This document shows positions 8,351-15,757 of a stretch of 40,079 bases of DNA, piece after piece (the first letter of the stretch is position 1; each line of letters opens with the position of its first letter). The stretch is from Planctomycetota bacterium (GTDB taxonomy: Bacteria; Planctomycetota; UBA1135; UBA2386): NCBI GenBank assembly GCA_947444055.1, contig CANEYR010000031.1:1-40079 (forward strand). The letters run 5' to 3'. The translations under genes and the position numbers were made by a program. Below the pieces are notes generated by a model. The model was given only the letters and a program-made list of their open reading frames with translations. It made no database searches and was not told the DNA's origin.

Positions 8351-11300
8351 TCAGCGGCCGTTCGCCGGCCGCGCGCGCGGGGCGGCGGTATTCGGCACCG
8401 GCGTCGCACTCGGAGCGGCTGGCTTGCCGGCCAGCACCGACACCGATTGATCGCCTTGCACGACGATCGGCAAACTCGTGCGCTCGCGGCCGCGCACGGT
8501 CACGACCAGCAAGTAGTTGCCGGGCTTGAGCGCTTCAAACTTGAAGGTGCCGTTCTGCAGGCGCGCGTCAAAGCCAGGGTTCTCACGTTGGAAGGCGCCG
8601 AGGTTCTCGGGCATCACATTGATGCCGGGCAGCAACGACACGCGGCCTGACAGTTCCTCGGGCTTGCCGCCGTCGTCGCGGGTCACCGCACCTTGCAGCG
8701 TGTGCGTTTGCAGCACGATCGAACGTTCGGTGGTGGCGTCGGCCACGACCAGCACGACGTCTTCGTGCAGCGTGCCACCGCGGCGGTTGTTCTGCACCCG
8801 CAGGCGGTAGTTGCCGGCCGGCACCTTGGCGATCGAGAAGCGACCTGACGAGGCGACGACACTCTGGAAGCTGCCGCCGAAACCGCCAAAGCCACCGGGA
8901 CCTTGGCCGCCGCGACCACCGCGACCACCGCCGTTGGCATTGGGCGTGGCGCCACCATTCTCGTCTTGCCGAGTCAACTCGACTTGGAAGCCGCTGGCGG
9001 CGACCCCGTTGTGCAGCACATTGCCCGCGACCGTGCCAGCCTGCGGGCGAATGGGGGTGAGATCGAGCTTGCTGACTTCGCCGCCCTTCACCGCCGCATC
9101 TGCTTGCAGCGAGCCGCTGGTGAACTGTGGCGCCAGCTCGCGCATCAAATCCTGCGTCGAACCGATCCAACTGCGCACGAGGTACTCACCGGGAACCAAG
9201 TCGTCGATGCGGTAGCTGCCATCGGCACCAACCGTCACGTTCTGGAAGGGGCCGCCGCCGCCGCCGCCATTGCCACCGCCGCGGCCGCGCCCAAACAACG
9301 CCCCAAGGCCGCCGCCAGGGCCGCCGGCGCCACCGGCTCCGTTCTGTGGGTTCGTCCAAGGAATGGCCGCTACGTGCGCGTCGGCGATGTCCTCACTGCG
9401 CAAGCCGCGCACGACACCGGCGAGGCTGCCGAGCATGCCGAGTCGCAGTTCGAAACCAGAACGATCCGCTGCGAGTTCGAACGGCTCCGTCGTCGCGTTG
9501 GCGAAGTTCTTGGCGGACGCCTGCAAGCGGTAGGTGCCGCGTGGTGCGTGCTTGACGATGAACACGCCTTCCGAGTTCGTCGTCGTCTCCAACGTCAGCT
9601 GCGCGCCCGAACTCATGCGCATGAACTCGCTGGTCACGCTGCCGAGGTCGATGCCGGTTTGGCCACCTTGACCGTTCTGGCCACCGCCGCCGTTGCGACC
9701 GCGGCCGCGGCCGAGCCCTTCGAACGCCGACGGCGTGCGCAGTTCGACTTGGGCGTTGGCCACTGGGTCACCGAGCGTATTGATCACGACACCCGCGACG
9801 TAGAGGCCCGCATCGAGCGTCACCGTCAACTGCGGCGCCGCCGCGCCGGTGCGCAGCGGGACCTCGGCCGAGCGATGCCGAGCGTGCTCGGGCGATTGCA
9901 CGTGCACTTCGTAGGTGCCTTCCTGCAGACCGGTGGCGACAAACTTGCCGTCGGCATGTTGCTCGGCCTTGCCGAGGTCGCGTTGGCCGCCGCGACCGCC
10001 GCCATCTTGCCCGCCCGGTCCACCTTGCCCACCTTGCCCACGCCGGCCGCCACCAAATTGCTCGCGCGCCGTCTCCATCGTGGTGCGAACTTGTGCGCGC
10101 GTGGCTTCGTCGAGGTTGCCGGTTTGCAGTTGGTTCATCAGGCTGGCGATGTCGACGTTGGCCTGACCGGGTGCCGTCAAGCCGCGCAAGCGAACGGCGC
10201 GAAACGCAAACAAGGTCACTGGCTGGCCATCGCTGTCGATCACGCGGCCCTCGATGCGCAAGCCGTCTTGCATGCTCACTTGCAGCGGCTGGCCGACGGT
10301 TGGATCGACGGCGTCCTGACGGTAATCGAGGTAGCCCTCGGCATCGGCTTGCAGGCGCATCGAGCCGCCCGGCAAGTGCTCAAGCAGGAACTGGCCCAAG
10401 GCATCCGTGGTGGTGCGATGCTCGCGACCGCCGCCGCCGCCCTGGCCGCCTGGCCCGCCACGGCCGCCGCGGCCGCCACCGGGTGCCGCGGCGTTGACGT
10501 TGCGCGCTTCGCTCTGCATGACCACGTCGGCCTTCGCAATCGGTTCGCCGCGCGTATTGCGCACGATGCCGGTGACCTCATAACCAGGGCCCAGCCGGAT
10601 GTCGTCGATGTCGACGGCTTGGTCTTCTTCCACCGCGAACGTGCTTGAGCGCCCTTCCGTGTGCATCTTCGCCGTCGCCGTCACCGACCAATCGCCGCTC
10701 GCCAGATGCGCTCGCTTGAAGTAGCCGTTGCGATCGCTGACGAACGCTGGCAACAAGCGCTCGCGATCGCGCAATTGGCGCAGCGGGTTGGCGTTCTCAG
10801 GCTGCGGTCGAATCTCGGCGCCGGGGATGCCGTTGCCTTCGAGGTCGGTGACGCGACCGCGCAATTCGCCGCCCGCCATCAGCACCAGGTCACCGAGTTC
10901 AACCTCCGTCACCACCGCACCAACGTCCTTGTCGAACTGGCCCGGGGCGAACCGTTCGTGGGCGACTTGCAGCCACACCCTCAAATTGCGGAAGGTCTGG
11001 CCTTGGAAGGCGAAACGACCTTCGCCGTCGGTCGTCACCGGATCCGGAACGCGGCGCTGGCGATTGGCTTGACCGCCACCGCCACCGCCACCGCGTCCGC
11101 CACCCGCACCCGCGCCACGGCCGTAGTCGAGCCACACGGTGGCGTTGGCGACGGGGGCCTTGAACTTGTCGATCACGCGCCCGCGCAGCACCACTTCGAC
11201 GCGGTCGTCGGGGGGCGCGGCGCCGAGCGCAACGGCGGTGCGTTCGATGGCCTCGCCAGCGTTCTCGCCGACCGACTCCGGATCGGCTGGTTCCGCCGGC

Positions 11301-11434
11301 ACGTCTTGCTCGTCCTTGGTGTCCCACCGCCCGATCGGCGTTTCTGGCTCGCCAAAGAACTGTGGTACGACCAGGCTTCCCCCGGCGATCAGGACCAGGG
11401 CGCCGAGAAGAAGAGTGAGGGTTTGTTTCTGCAT
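8351..11434 (-). CDS. Large secreted or anchored protein with repeated carboxypeptidase-regulatory-like domains and Gly/Arg-rich linkers
   Basis: 1027 residues. The N-terminus is a signal or anchor (LTLLLGALVLIAGGSLVV, about 6-24). After an acidic linker, several beta-sandwich modules follow, each with the pattern V-x-G-x-V, a G-x-P/G-x-A-x-V turn, and F-x-(I/L)-x-x-(L/V)-x-x-G-x-Y. This is typical of the CarboxypepD_reg and CNA-B folds. Six stretches rich in Gly, Arg, Gln and Asn (for example GGGRGGRGGPGG) are inserted, most inside modules rather than only between them. No protease domain is present. The hairpins at 11444-11459 and 11499-11513 lie just upstream. A structural or binding role outside the cytoplasm is likely; the partner is unknown. 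Confidence 0.8.
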   Translation of the reverse strand: MQKQTLTLLLGALVLIAGGSLVVPQFFGEPETPIGRWDTKDEQDVPAEPADPESVGENAGEAIERTAVALGAAPPDDRVEVVLRGRVIDKFKAPVANATVWLDYGRGAGAGGGRGGGGGGGQANRQRRVPDPVTTDGEGRFAFQGQTFRNLRVWLQVAHERFAPGQFDKDVGAVVTEVELGDLVLMAGGELRGRVTDLEGNGIPGAEIRPQPENANPLRQLRDRERLLPAFVSDRNGYFKRAHLASGDWSVTATAKMHTEGRSSTFAVEEDQAVDIDDIRLGPGYEVTGIVRNTRGEPIAKADVVMQSEARNVNAAAPGGGRGGRGGPGGQGGGGGREHRTTTDALGQFLLEHLPGGSMRLQADAEGYLDYRQDAVDPTVGQPLQVSMQDGLRIEGRVIDSDGQPVTLFAFRAVRLRGLTAPGQANVDIASLMNQLQTGNLDEATRAQVRTTMETAREQFGGGRRGQGGQGGPGGQDGGGRGGQRDLGKAEQHADGKFVATGLQEGTYEVHVQSPEHARHRSAEVPLRTGAAAPQLTVTLDAGLYVAGVVINTLGDPVANAQVELRTPSAFEGLGRGRGRNGGGGQNGQGGQTGIDLGSVTSEFMRMSSGAQLTLETTTNSEGVFIVKHAPRGTYRLQASAKNFANATTEPFELAADRSGFELRLGMLGSLAGVVRGLRSEDIADAHVAAIPWTNPQNGAGGAGGPGGGLGALFGRGRGGGNGGGGGGPFQNVTVGADGSYRIDDLVPGEYLVRSWIGSTQDLMRELAPQFTSGSLQADAAVKGGEVSKLDLTPIRPQAGTVAGNVLHNGVAASGFQVELTRQDENGGATPNANGGGRGGRGGQGPGGFGGFGGSFQSVVASSGRFSIAKVPAGNYRLRVQNNRRGGTLHEDVVLVVADATTERSIVLQTHTLQGAVTRDDGGKPEELSGRVSLLPGINVMPENLGAFQRENPGFDARLQNGTFKFEALKPGNYLLVVTVRGRERTSLPIVVQGDQSVSVLAGKPAAPSATPVPNTAAPRARPANGR

Positions 11435-11443
11435 GCGAAGGTC

Positions 11444-11513
11444 GACCGTGCGGACGGTCTATTGGGCGCGCTATTACGGCGACCACCTGCCTTTGCCGAC
11501 AGCACTGTGCTGT
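11444..11513 (-). promoter_or_regulatory. Two inverted repeats upstream of the 1027-aa protein
   Basis: GACCGT and ACGGTC flank a 4-base loop at 11444-11459, ten bases from the start codon. A near-perfect palindrome of 15 bases (ACAGCAC, one base, GTGCTGT) is at 11499-11513. No Shine-Dalgarno sequence is visible between the first stem and the ATG. The stem may affect initiation and the palindrome may be an operator; both are inference from symmetry alone. Confidence 0.3.
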
Positions 11514-11545
11514 AACGACTTCGCACTGCAGCGCGCGTCAGGTCT

Positions 11546-12943
11546 TCACTGCCCGATCAAGAGCACCACTGGGTTGCTCGCCCCGAGCACGGACACCGCC
11601 GATACGAAGGCGGTTTGCACCGTGGCCAGGAACGCCGGCGAGAAGCCAGGATTCTGAACGGTCAGCGTCGTGCCACCGTTCGCATCGAACGCGATCGGCA
11701 CCAGGACCGGCGCCCCGGCGAGCGCCAGGCTCCACGCCAGTGGTTGTTCGAAGCCCGGCACTTGCAGCGAGACGGTGCCCGGGGTCGCACCAAAGTCGAA
11801 CGCCATCAAACCGATGCCCAAGCTTGGGCCGTTGGCGAGGACCAGATCGAAGGCACCGGCTGCAATCGGGGCGCCGCCCGTCGCCGTCAGCGTCGCTGGC
11901 CGCGCGGTCAGAGTGCGCACGCGACTGACCACGGCGTAGTCGGTTTCGTGAATGAGCAGCGACGCATTCTGTGACTGGAATGGTTCAAAGACGCCGCCGC
12001 CATTGTTGGGCACGTTGCTGGGCACAAACTGCACCGTCGTGGGGAAGACGGCCGCCGTGCTGTAGTCGGCGAGCGACGCGATCAAGGTTGGGTTCCAGCC
12101 CGTGGCGTCGCTGATCTCGCTGACTCGGCTGTTGAACCAGTCGACAAACACCAGGTCTTCATCGTCGTCGAAGGTCATGTCACCGACGGCATCGAGCCCG
12201 GCCAAAACCAACTGCGTGTGGGCAAGGCCTAGCACCGTGTTGGTCGCGATCGCGGCGTTCACTTGTGGGCGCAAGAATCGCACTACCTGCGTGCTAGCGG
12301 GCGGCACCGGAAAGCCGAGATAGCCGGTCGCGTAGTAGATGTCGCCGTTCGTTGCCAGCGCCACCGGCCCCGAAGCCCCTGGCACGCTGGCGACCTTCTG
12401 CATGCTGCCCGTGAGCAGATCGAGCACCCAGAGTTCGTTGTCGGGAGCCCCAAAACCGCCGGTGCGCGCTGAGACCAACGCCTGCGTCGGCGTCAGCATC
12501 GCGGCGTCGTAGTTGTACGGCAGCACCGCCAGGGGCGCCGTCGGCAGCGGGCTCACGAACGGCAGCAACCAGATCTCATGCAGTCCACCGGTGAAGTGGC
12601 CGCTGTGCCCGAACAGCACGTGGCCGGCATCGGTCTGCAGCAAGAACGAACCGAATACGAAGCTCGGCAGTTGCAGCAAGATCTGCGGCGGTTGGCCGGT
12701 CGGCGTCAACGCGACGCTGGTGCCGTCGAAGGTGACACTGCCGATGGTCACGCTGCCGGCGGCGGTCGCGAGCACGAGGCTCGTCGAACCTGCCAGCGCT
12801 CGACTGCTGGCGGCGAGACCTTCGCTTGCCTGCTGGGCAGGCAACACCGCGGTGGCGACAAGGGTCGCGGCGAGAAGAAGAGAAGAGACAGAACTGCGGC
12901 TTGCACGAGGCAGCCGCCGGGAACGAACCGGTGCTTGAAACAT
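11546..12943 (-). CDS. Secreted beta-propeller-like protein under a cobalamin riboswitch
   Basis: 465 residues. A basic N-terminus and hydrophobic run (VSSLLLAATLVATAVLPAQQ, about 18-38) form a signal peptide ending at an AQQ-type site. The middle has blade-like repeats, for example NELWVLDLLTGSMQKV, GDIYYATGYLG and GDMTFDDDEDLVFVDWFNSRVSEI, as in NHL/YVTN/YncE propellers. The last ~90 residues form a separate beta domain (LGIGLMAFDFGATPGTV to NPVVLLIGQ), probably for surface attachment or sorting. The ATG at 12943 has a Shine-Dalgarno GAGGTG five bases upstream. The leader contains a cobalamin riboswitch, so expression should fall when B12 is plentiful. A B12-binding role like the Bacteroides propeller BtuG is an attractive inference, not shown by homology. 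Confidence 0.8.
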   Translation of the reverse strand: MFQAPVRSRRLPRASRSSVSSLLLAATLVATAVLPAQQASEGLAASSRALAGSTSLVLATAAGSVTIGSVTFDGTSVALTPTGQPPQILLQLPSFVFGSFLLQTDAGHVLFGHSGHFTGGLHEIWLLPFVSPLPTAPLAVLPYNYDAAMLTPTQALVSARTGGFGAPDNELWVLDLLTGSMQKVASVPGASGPVALATNGDIYYATGYLGFPVPPASTQVVRFLRPQVNAAIATNTVLGLAHTQLVLAGLDAVGDMTFDDDEDLVFVDWFNSRVSEISDATGWNPTLIASLADYSTAAVFPTTVQFVPSNVPNNGGGVFEPFQSQNASLLIHETDYAVVSRVRTLTARPATLTATGGAPIAAGAFDLVLANGPSLGIGLMAFDFGATPGTVSLQVPGFEQPLAWSLALAGAPVLVPIAFDANGGTTLTVQNPGFSPAFLATVQTAFVSAVSVLGASNPVVLLIGQ

Positions 12944-12948
12944 CGCTT

Positions 12949-13001
12949 CACCTCGGCGTCTTGGCGCGCCGACTGGAAGTCATTGGGCGGCCCGAGGGCC
13001 G
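12949..13001 (-). promoter_or_regulatory. Putative riboswitch expression platform with Shine-Dalgarno sequestration
   Basis: Read on the minus strand, the segment after the aptamer contains the hairpin CGGCCCTCGGGCCG (12988-13001). Its loop strand CCTCGG (12992-12997) is exactly complementary to CCGAGG (12951-12956), which overlaps the Shine-Dalgarno GAGGTG (12949-12954). No T-run follows the hairpin. This suggests control of translation rather than termination: ligand binding could change which partner CCTCGG pairs with. The pairing is seen in the sequence; the switching is inferred. Confidence 0.45.
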
Positions 13002-13007
13002 GCTCAT

Positions 13008-13145
13008 CACGGGTGTTCTGGCTTCCGGATCGACCTACTAGTCCGCCTTCCCAGCCAACCCGACAGGGTTCGCCAGTGGCATGTTGGACGTTCGTCCTCG
13101 GTTACAGCTGCGGGACAGCGCCGACTTTGCACCGGCTTCCCCGTG
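13008..13145 (-). ncRNA. Cobalamin (B12) riboswitch aptamer
   Basis: On the minus strand the conserved elements appear in order: closing stem CACGGG (13140-13145) with CCCGTG (13008-13013); GGGAAGCCGGTGCAAAGTC; the core GCGCTGTCCCGCAGCTGTAA, close to the consensus CGCTGYCCCGCNACTGTA; GCCACTGG; the GGCTGGGAAGGCG segment; and the B12 box GAAGCCAGAACACC near the 3' end. Order and spacing match the cobalamin riboswitch family. It lies 65 bases upstream of the secreted beta-propeller-like gene on the same strand and should control it, and possibly the next genes too. It also separates this gene from the EF-hand gene upstream. Confidence 0.93.
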
Positions 13146-13225
13146 AAGGGCGCGCGCCACGCTAGGCTGCGAACCCGGGCGGCGCAACCTGCAACTCCGC
13201 GCCGAGGGATCGTCAGCTCGCCGGC

Positions 13226-13912
13226 TCAGGAGCGGTCGGTGCCGCCGGGACGTGGCTTGGGCTTCGGCCTTGGGCTGTCGCGGTTCTCGCGCACTTCCTG
13301 AGCGCGTTCACGTTCGGCGGGTCCGACGCGGCCGTCATCGTTGCGGTCGGCGCGTTCCTTGTGCTTCTCACGCACTTCTTGAGCGCGCTGCCGTTCGGCC
13401 GGCCCGACTTTGCCGTCATCGTTGCGGTCGGCGCGTTCCTTGTTCTTCTCACGCATTTCCTCGCGCCCCTCTTGGCGGTCCTCTTGGCGCTCATCGCGCG
13501 CTTGCTCGCGCTGCGCGTGCACTTCTTCCATCTTGGCCTTCACCAAGGCGCGCATCTGCTCGCGCTCGGCCTCGTTCAGCTTGCCATCGCCATCGGCATC
13601 CGCCTCGGCGAACAGTTTCTTGCGCACCTCGGGGTGCGTCTCAAGGAAGTGCTTGGCGCGTTGCTCGGGCGTCATCCCGCCATCGCGCTCGGGGCGGCGC
13701 TGCGGCTTGGTCTCGCCAGTCGGTTGGCTGCCAGTCTCCTGCGTCTCATTCTGCTGAACGGGCGCGGGCTTGACCGGGCGTTGCAGCGGCCTCGGCTCCG
13801 GACGCGGGCGCTCAATGCGCGGCGTCGGGCGCGTCTCCGTTTCTTGGGCCCCTACGTTCGTGAGCAGAAGAGCGGCGACAACCGCGGCGTGCAGGATCGA
13901 ATGCTTGTTCAT
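13226..13912 (-). CDS. Secreted EF-hand protein with tandemly duplicated calcium loops
   Basis: 228 residues. The signal peptide is MNKHSILHAAVVAALLLTNVGAQ. A Pro/Arg-rich linker (about 25-80) is followed by a highly charged helical region. Three canonical EF loops are visible: DADGDGKLNEAE (105-116), DRNDDGKVGPAE (162-173) and DRNDDGRVGPAE (189-200). All have acidic or Asn residues at positions 1, 3 and 5, Gly at 6 and Glu at 12. The last two belong to a 27-residue direct repeat. Between the first and second loops is a Glu/Arg-rich coiled stretch. It is probably a periplasmic or extracellular calcium-binding protein. EF-hand proteins of this kind are common in planctomycetes; its partner is unknown. 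Confidence 0.85.
   Translation of the reverse strand: MNKHSILHAAVVAALLLTNVGAQETETRPTPRIERPRPEPRPLQRPVKPAPVQQNETQETGSQPTGETKPQRRPERDGGMTPEQRAKHFLETHPEVRKKLFAEADADGDGKLNEAEREQMRALVKAKMEEVHAQREQARDERQEDRQEGREEMREKNKERADRNDDGKVGPAERQRAQEVREKHKERADRNDDGRVGPAERERAQEVRENRDSPRPKPKPRPGGTDRS
13292..13453 (-). repeat. Tandem 81-bp duplication in the EF-hand gene
   Basis: Units at 13292-13372 and 13373-13453 are direct, nearly identical copies. Each encodes 27 residues, beginning REK(H/N)KERADRNDDG and ending RAQEV. The copies differ at a few positions (Arg/Lys, Glu/Gln and His/Asn changes), so the duplication is recent but not brand new. The period is a multiple of three, so copy number can change without breaking the frame. 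Confidence 0.9.
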
Positions 13913-14039
13913 GGGTTACCTCTCGTGACTCTTGGTGAACAGGCAATCGGTGCGATGCGGGAGAGGGTGAAGCGTTGGGTGCGCAGTGCGTCTCGGCGTG
14001 CGACGCGCTGGGCTGGCGGGGTCGATGACAGCGACGCGA

Positions 14040-14778
14040 TCAATAGAAGCGCGTGACCAGGAAGAGAATGCTCACATAGCCAGTCGGCGGTAGCCCGCTC
14101 AGCGAGTAGACGCGGCGCACCGGTTGCGGCAGCGAGTAGGGAGCAACCAACTGTTGTGCACCGAGATGGCTCGCGGTCAGACCAAACGCGTTCGCCGCCG
14201 CATCCAACCCGAGGGTCTGCGTGTAGACCACCAGTCCATTCAGCATGGCGGTGGTTGGGAATGGCTGGATGAGCGATGCATTGCCAAAGACGTCGGCCTG
14301 GGCCAGCGTCACAAAGAAAGGGTCGGTGTGCGGGCGCGATGAATGGAAACGCGACGCCGGTGTCGAATGGGATGTCGAGTTGCCAAGGCAGCGGCAACAT
14401 CGGATTGGTGGGCGGCACCACGATGGTGCGGTTGGTGACGCACTGGATCTTGTCGAGACCGTGGTTGTTGTCGAAGGTCGTGCTGGCGCTGGTCGAGAGT
14501 CCGGGTGCGGTGGAGATCCATGCATCGAAGGTGATGGAAAACGCCGGTTCGAAGACTCCGGGGTTGAGGTCATCGCGCCGGAACTGCACGCCGGTGATGG
14601 CCATCGTCGGCACGTCGTCGTGGATCTGCTGGTAGCGAAACGGAACCGCCGATGTGCCAAACGATAACGAGTTGCTGCTGAGCCCTTCCGCGTCCGTGTG
14701 ATGGACGGGACGGACGTAGGGAGACTGGGCCGGCAGGACCGCCAGAACGAGTCCGAACGAGCAGGTAAGGTGGCGCAT
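14040..14778 (-). pseudogene. Secreted protein gene with an apparent frameshift near 14320-14345
   Basis: The first part reads MRHLTCSFGLVLAVLPAQSPYVRP, a signal peptide, then a beta-rich body to FDTGVAFPFIAPAH in one frame. Around 14320-14345 the sensible reading moves to another frame: TDPFFVTLAQADVFGNASLIQPF to GYVSILFLVTRFY, stop at 14040. The original frame continues only as Arg/Ala/Pro-rich, non-protein-like residues to 13909. The span from ATG to the second stop is one base longer than a multiple of three, so removing one base restores a ~245-residue protein. Either a real disruption or a sequencing error. The intact product would be a planctomycete-type secreted protein of unknown function. 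Confidence 0.7.
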
Positions 14779-14974
14779 GGGGGTGGCGGTGGCGGTGGTG
14801 GCTAGCTGGCGGCGAAAAGTATCGAGAGGGCAGGGGGCTGTGGGCGTTGCGGCGGAACATCGACGACGAACCCGATCGCGGGACTTGTCAGGACACCATT
14901 CCCGGTCGAAAACAGCCCACCTGACCGCAACGGCCAGCCTGCCACGACCTAGCCGCAACCCTTCTCAGCCCTCC

Positions 14975-15754
14975 ATGCAGTCGTCTTTGTTGCCAATGCT
15001 GCGCGCCAATGCTGCTGGGGCTGGCCTCAACTTGTTGGGACTGGTGGATCGCGCGCGCTTTGACGCGGGCGAGCCTAAGGAACGGCGCGTCGCGGCGATG
15101 GTGCGCGGCTGCGACACCATCGTGGTGCTGGCTTCGGCCGGACGCTGGGTGCCACCAGCGGCGCCAACACCAGCGGCGCCAACACCAACTCAGCATCCTG
15201 TGGCGTTGGCAGCGTGGGCTGATGCCGGGGCCATGCAGGTGGCAGCGGTGCTGCGGGCCAGCGGGACCGCCTGCTCGGTCATCACGTTCCGTGGTGCGTG
15301 CCGCGTCAATGCCGCGCGGTTGGGCGAAGCGGCTGGCTTTGGCACCGTGTCACCGGTGGCGGGGCTGTTGCTGCACCCCGAGTTTGGACCGTGGTTGCGG
15401 GTGCGGGCCGCGGTGCTGTGTGAAGGCCACCCGTTCGGCCCTTTGCCGGAGGCGTCGATCGCGGAGCAGTTCCAGCCGTGCTGTTCGTGTTCGCGACCGT
15501 GTGTGTCGGCGTGTCCGGCGTCGGTGCACGATGGTCTTGGGCATCACGACTTGGCCGGCTGCGCGAGCCATCGCGATCGCGACGGTTGCACCAGCGGTTG
15601 CGCCAGTCGCCTAGCGTGTCCCCTCGGCAGCGAGCATCGTGATCGCGGCGACGAGGACACCCATCGCCACACCTTCGAACTCACCACAATGCGGCGGTGG
15701 TTTGGCATTGGCGTTTGGCGCTTCGTGCCCAAGCCCATGCGCGGCGGCTTGTGA
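14975..15754 (+). CDS. Short QueG-like iron-sulfur protein
   Basis: 259 residues from the ATG at 14975 (an ATG at 14998 is also possible). The N-terminal part (AGLNLLGLVDRARFD, RGCDTIVVLASAGR) and the middle (GEAAGFGTVSPVAGLLLHPEFGPWLRVRAAVLC) resemble the cobalamin-binding fold and 4Fe-4S domain of epoxyqueuosine reductase QueG. QueG reduces epoxyqueuosine in tRNA using cobalamin. A ferredoxin-type motif CCSCSRPCVSACP follows, but with CxxCxxxCxxxCP spacing instead of CxxCxxCxxxCP. More Cys come later (GCASHR, GCTSGC, ACPLG). The protein is clearly shorter than QueG (about 350 residues). It ends three bases before the BtuF-like gene and is probably co-transcribed with it. Function unproven. 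Confidence 0.65.
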   Translation: MQSSLLPMLRANAAGAGLNLLGLVDRARFDAGEPKERRVAAMVRGCDTIVVLASAGRWVPPAAPTPAAPTPTQHPVALAAWADAGAMQVAAVLRASGTACSVITFRGACRVNAARLGEAAGFGTVSPVAGLLLHPEFGPWLRVRAAVLCEGHPFGPLPEASIAEQFQPCCSCSRPCVSACPASVHDGLGHHDLAGCASHRDRDGCTSGCASRLACPLGSEHRDRGDEDTHRHTFELTTMRRWFGIGVWRFVPKPMRGGL

Positions 15755-15757
15755 ACT

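Noticed and set aside
8903..10648. Long open frame (581 codons) on the plus strand
   Set aside because: It lies opposite the 1027-aa protein; its residues follow the antisense of Gly-rich codons (Ala/Arg-rich) and no domain is seen.
8900..11130. Repeated GC-rich DNA blocks that look like tandem repeats or a CRISPR-like array
   Set aside because: They are Gly/Arg codons within one protein, with irregular spacing and no identical units or spacers.
13909..14320. Extension of the frameshifted secreted protein in its first frame to a stop at 13909
   Set aside because: The residues after the shift are Arg/Pro/Ala-rich without pattern, while the alternative frame gives a coherent C-terminal domain ending at 14040.
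14887..14897. GTCAGGACACC, similar to the B12 box of cobalamin riboswitches, upstream of the QueG-like gene
   Set aside because: The other aptamer elements (CCGGTG stem, GCTGTCCCGC core, GCCACTG) are absent around it, unlike at 13008-13145.
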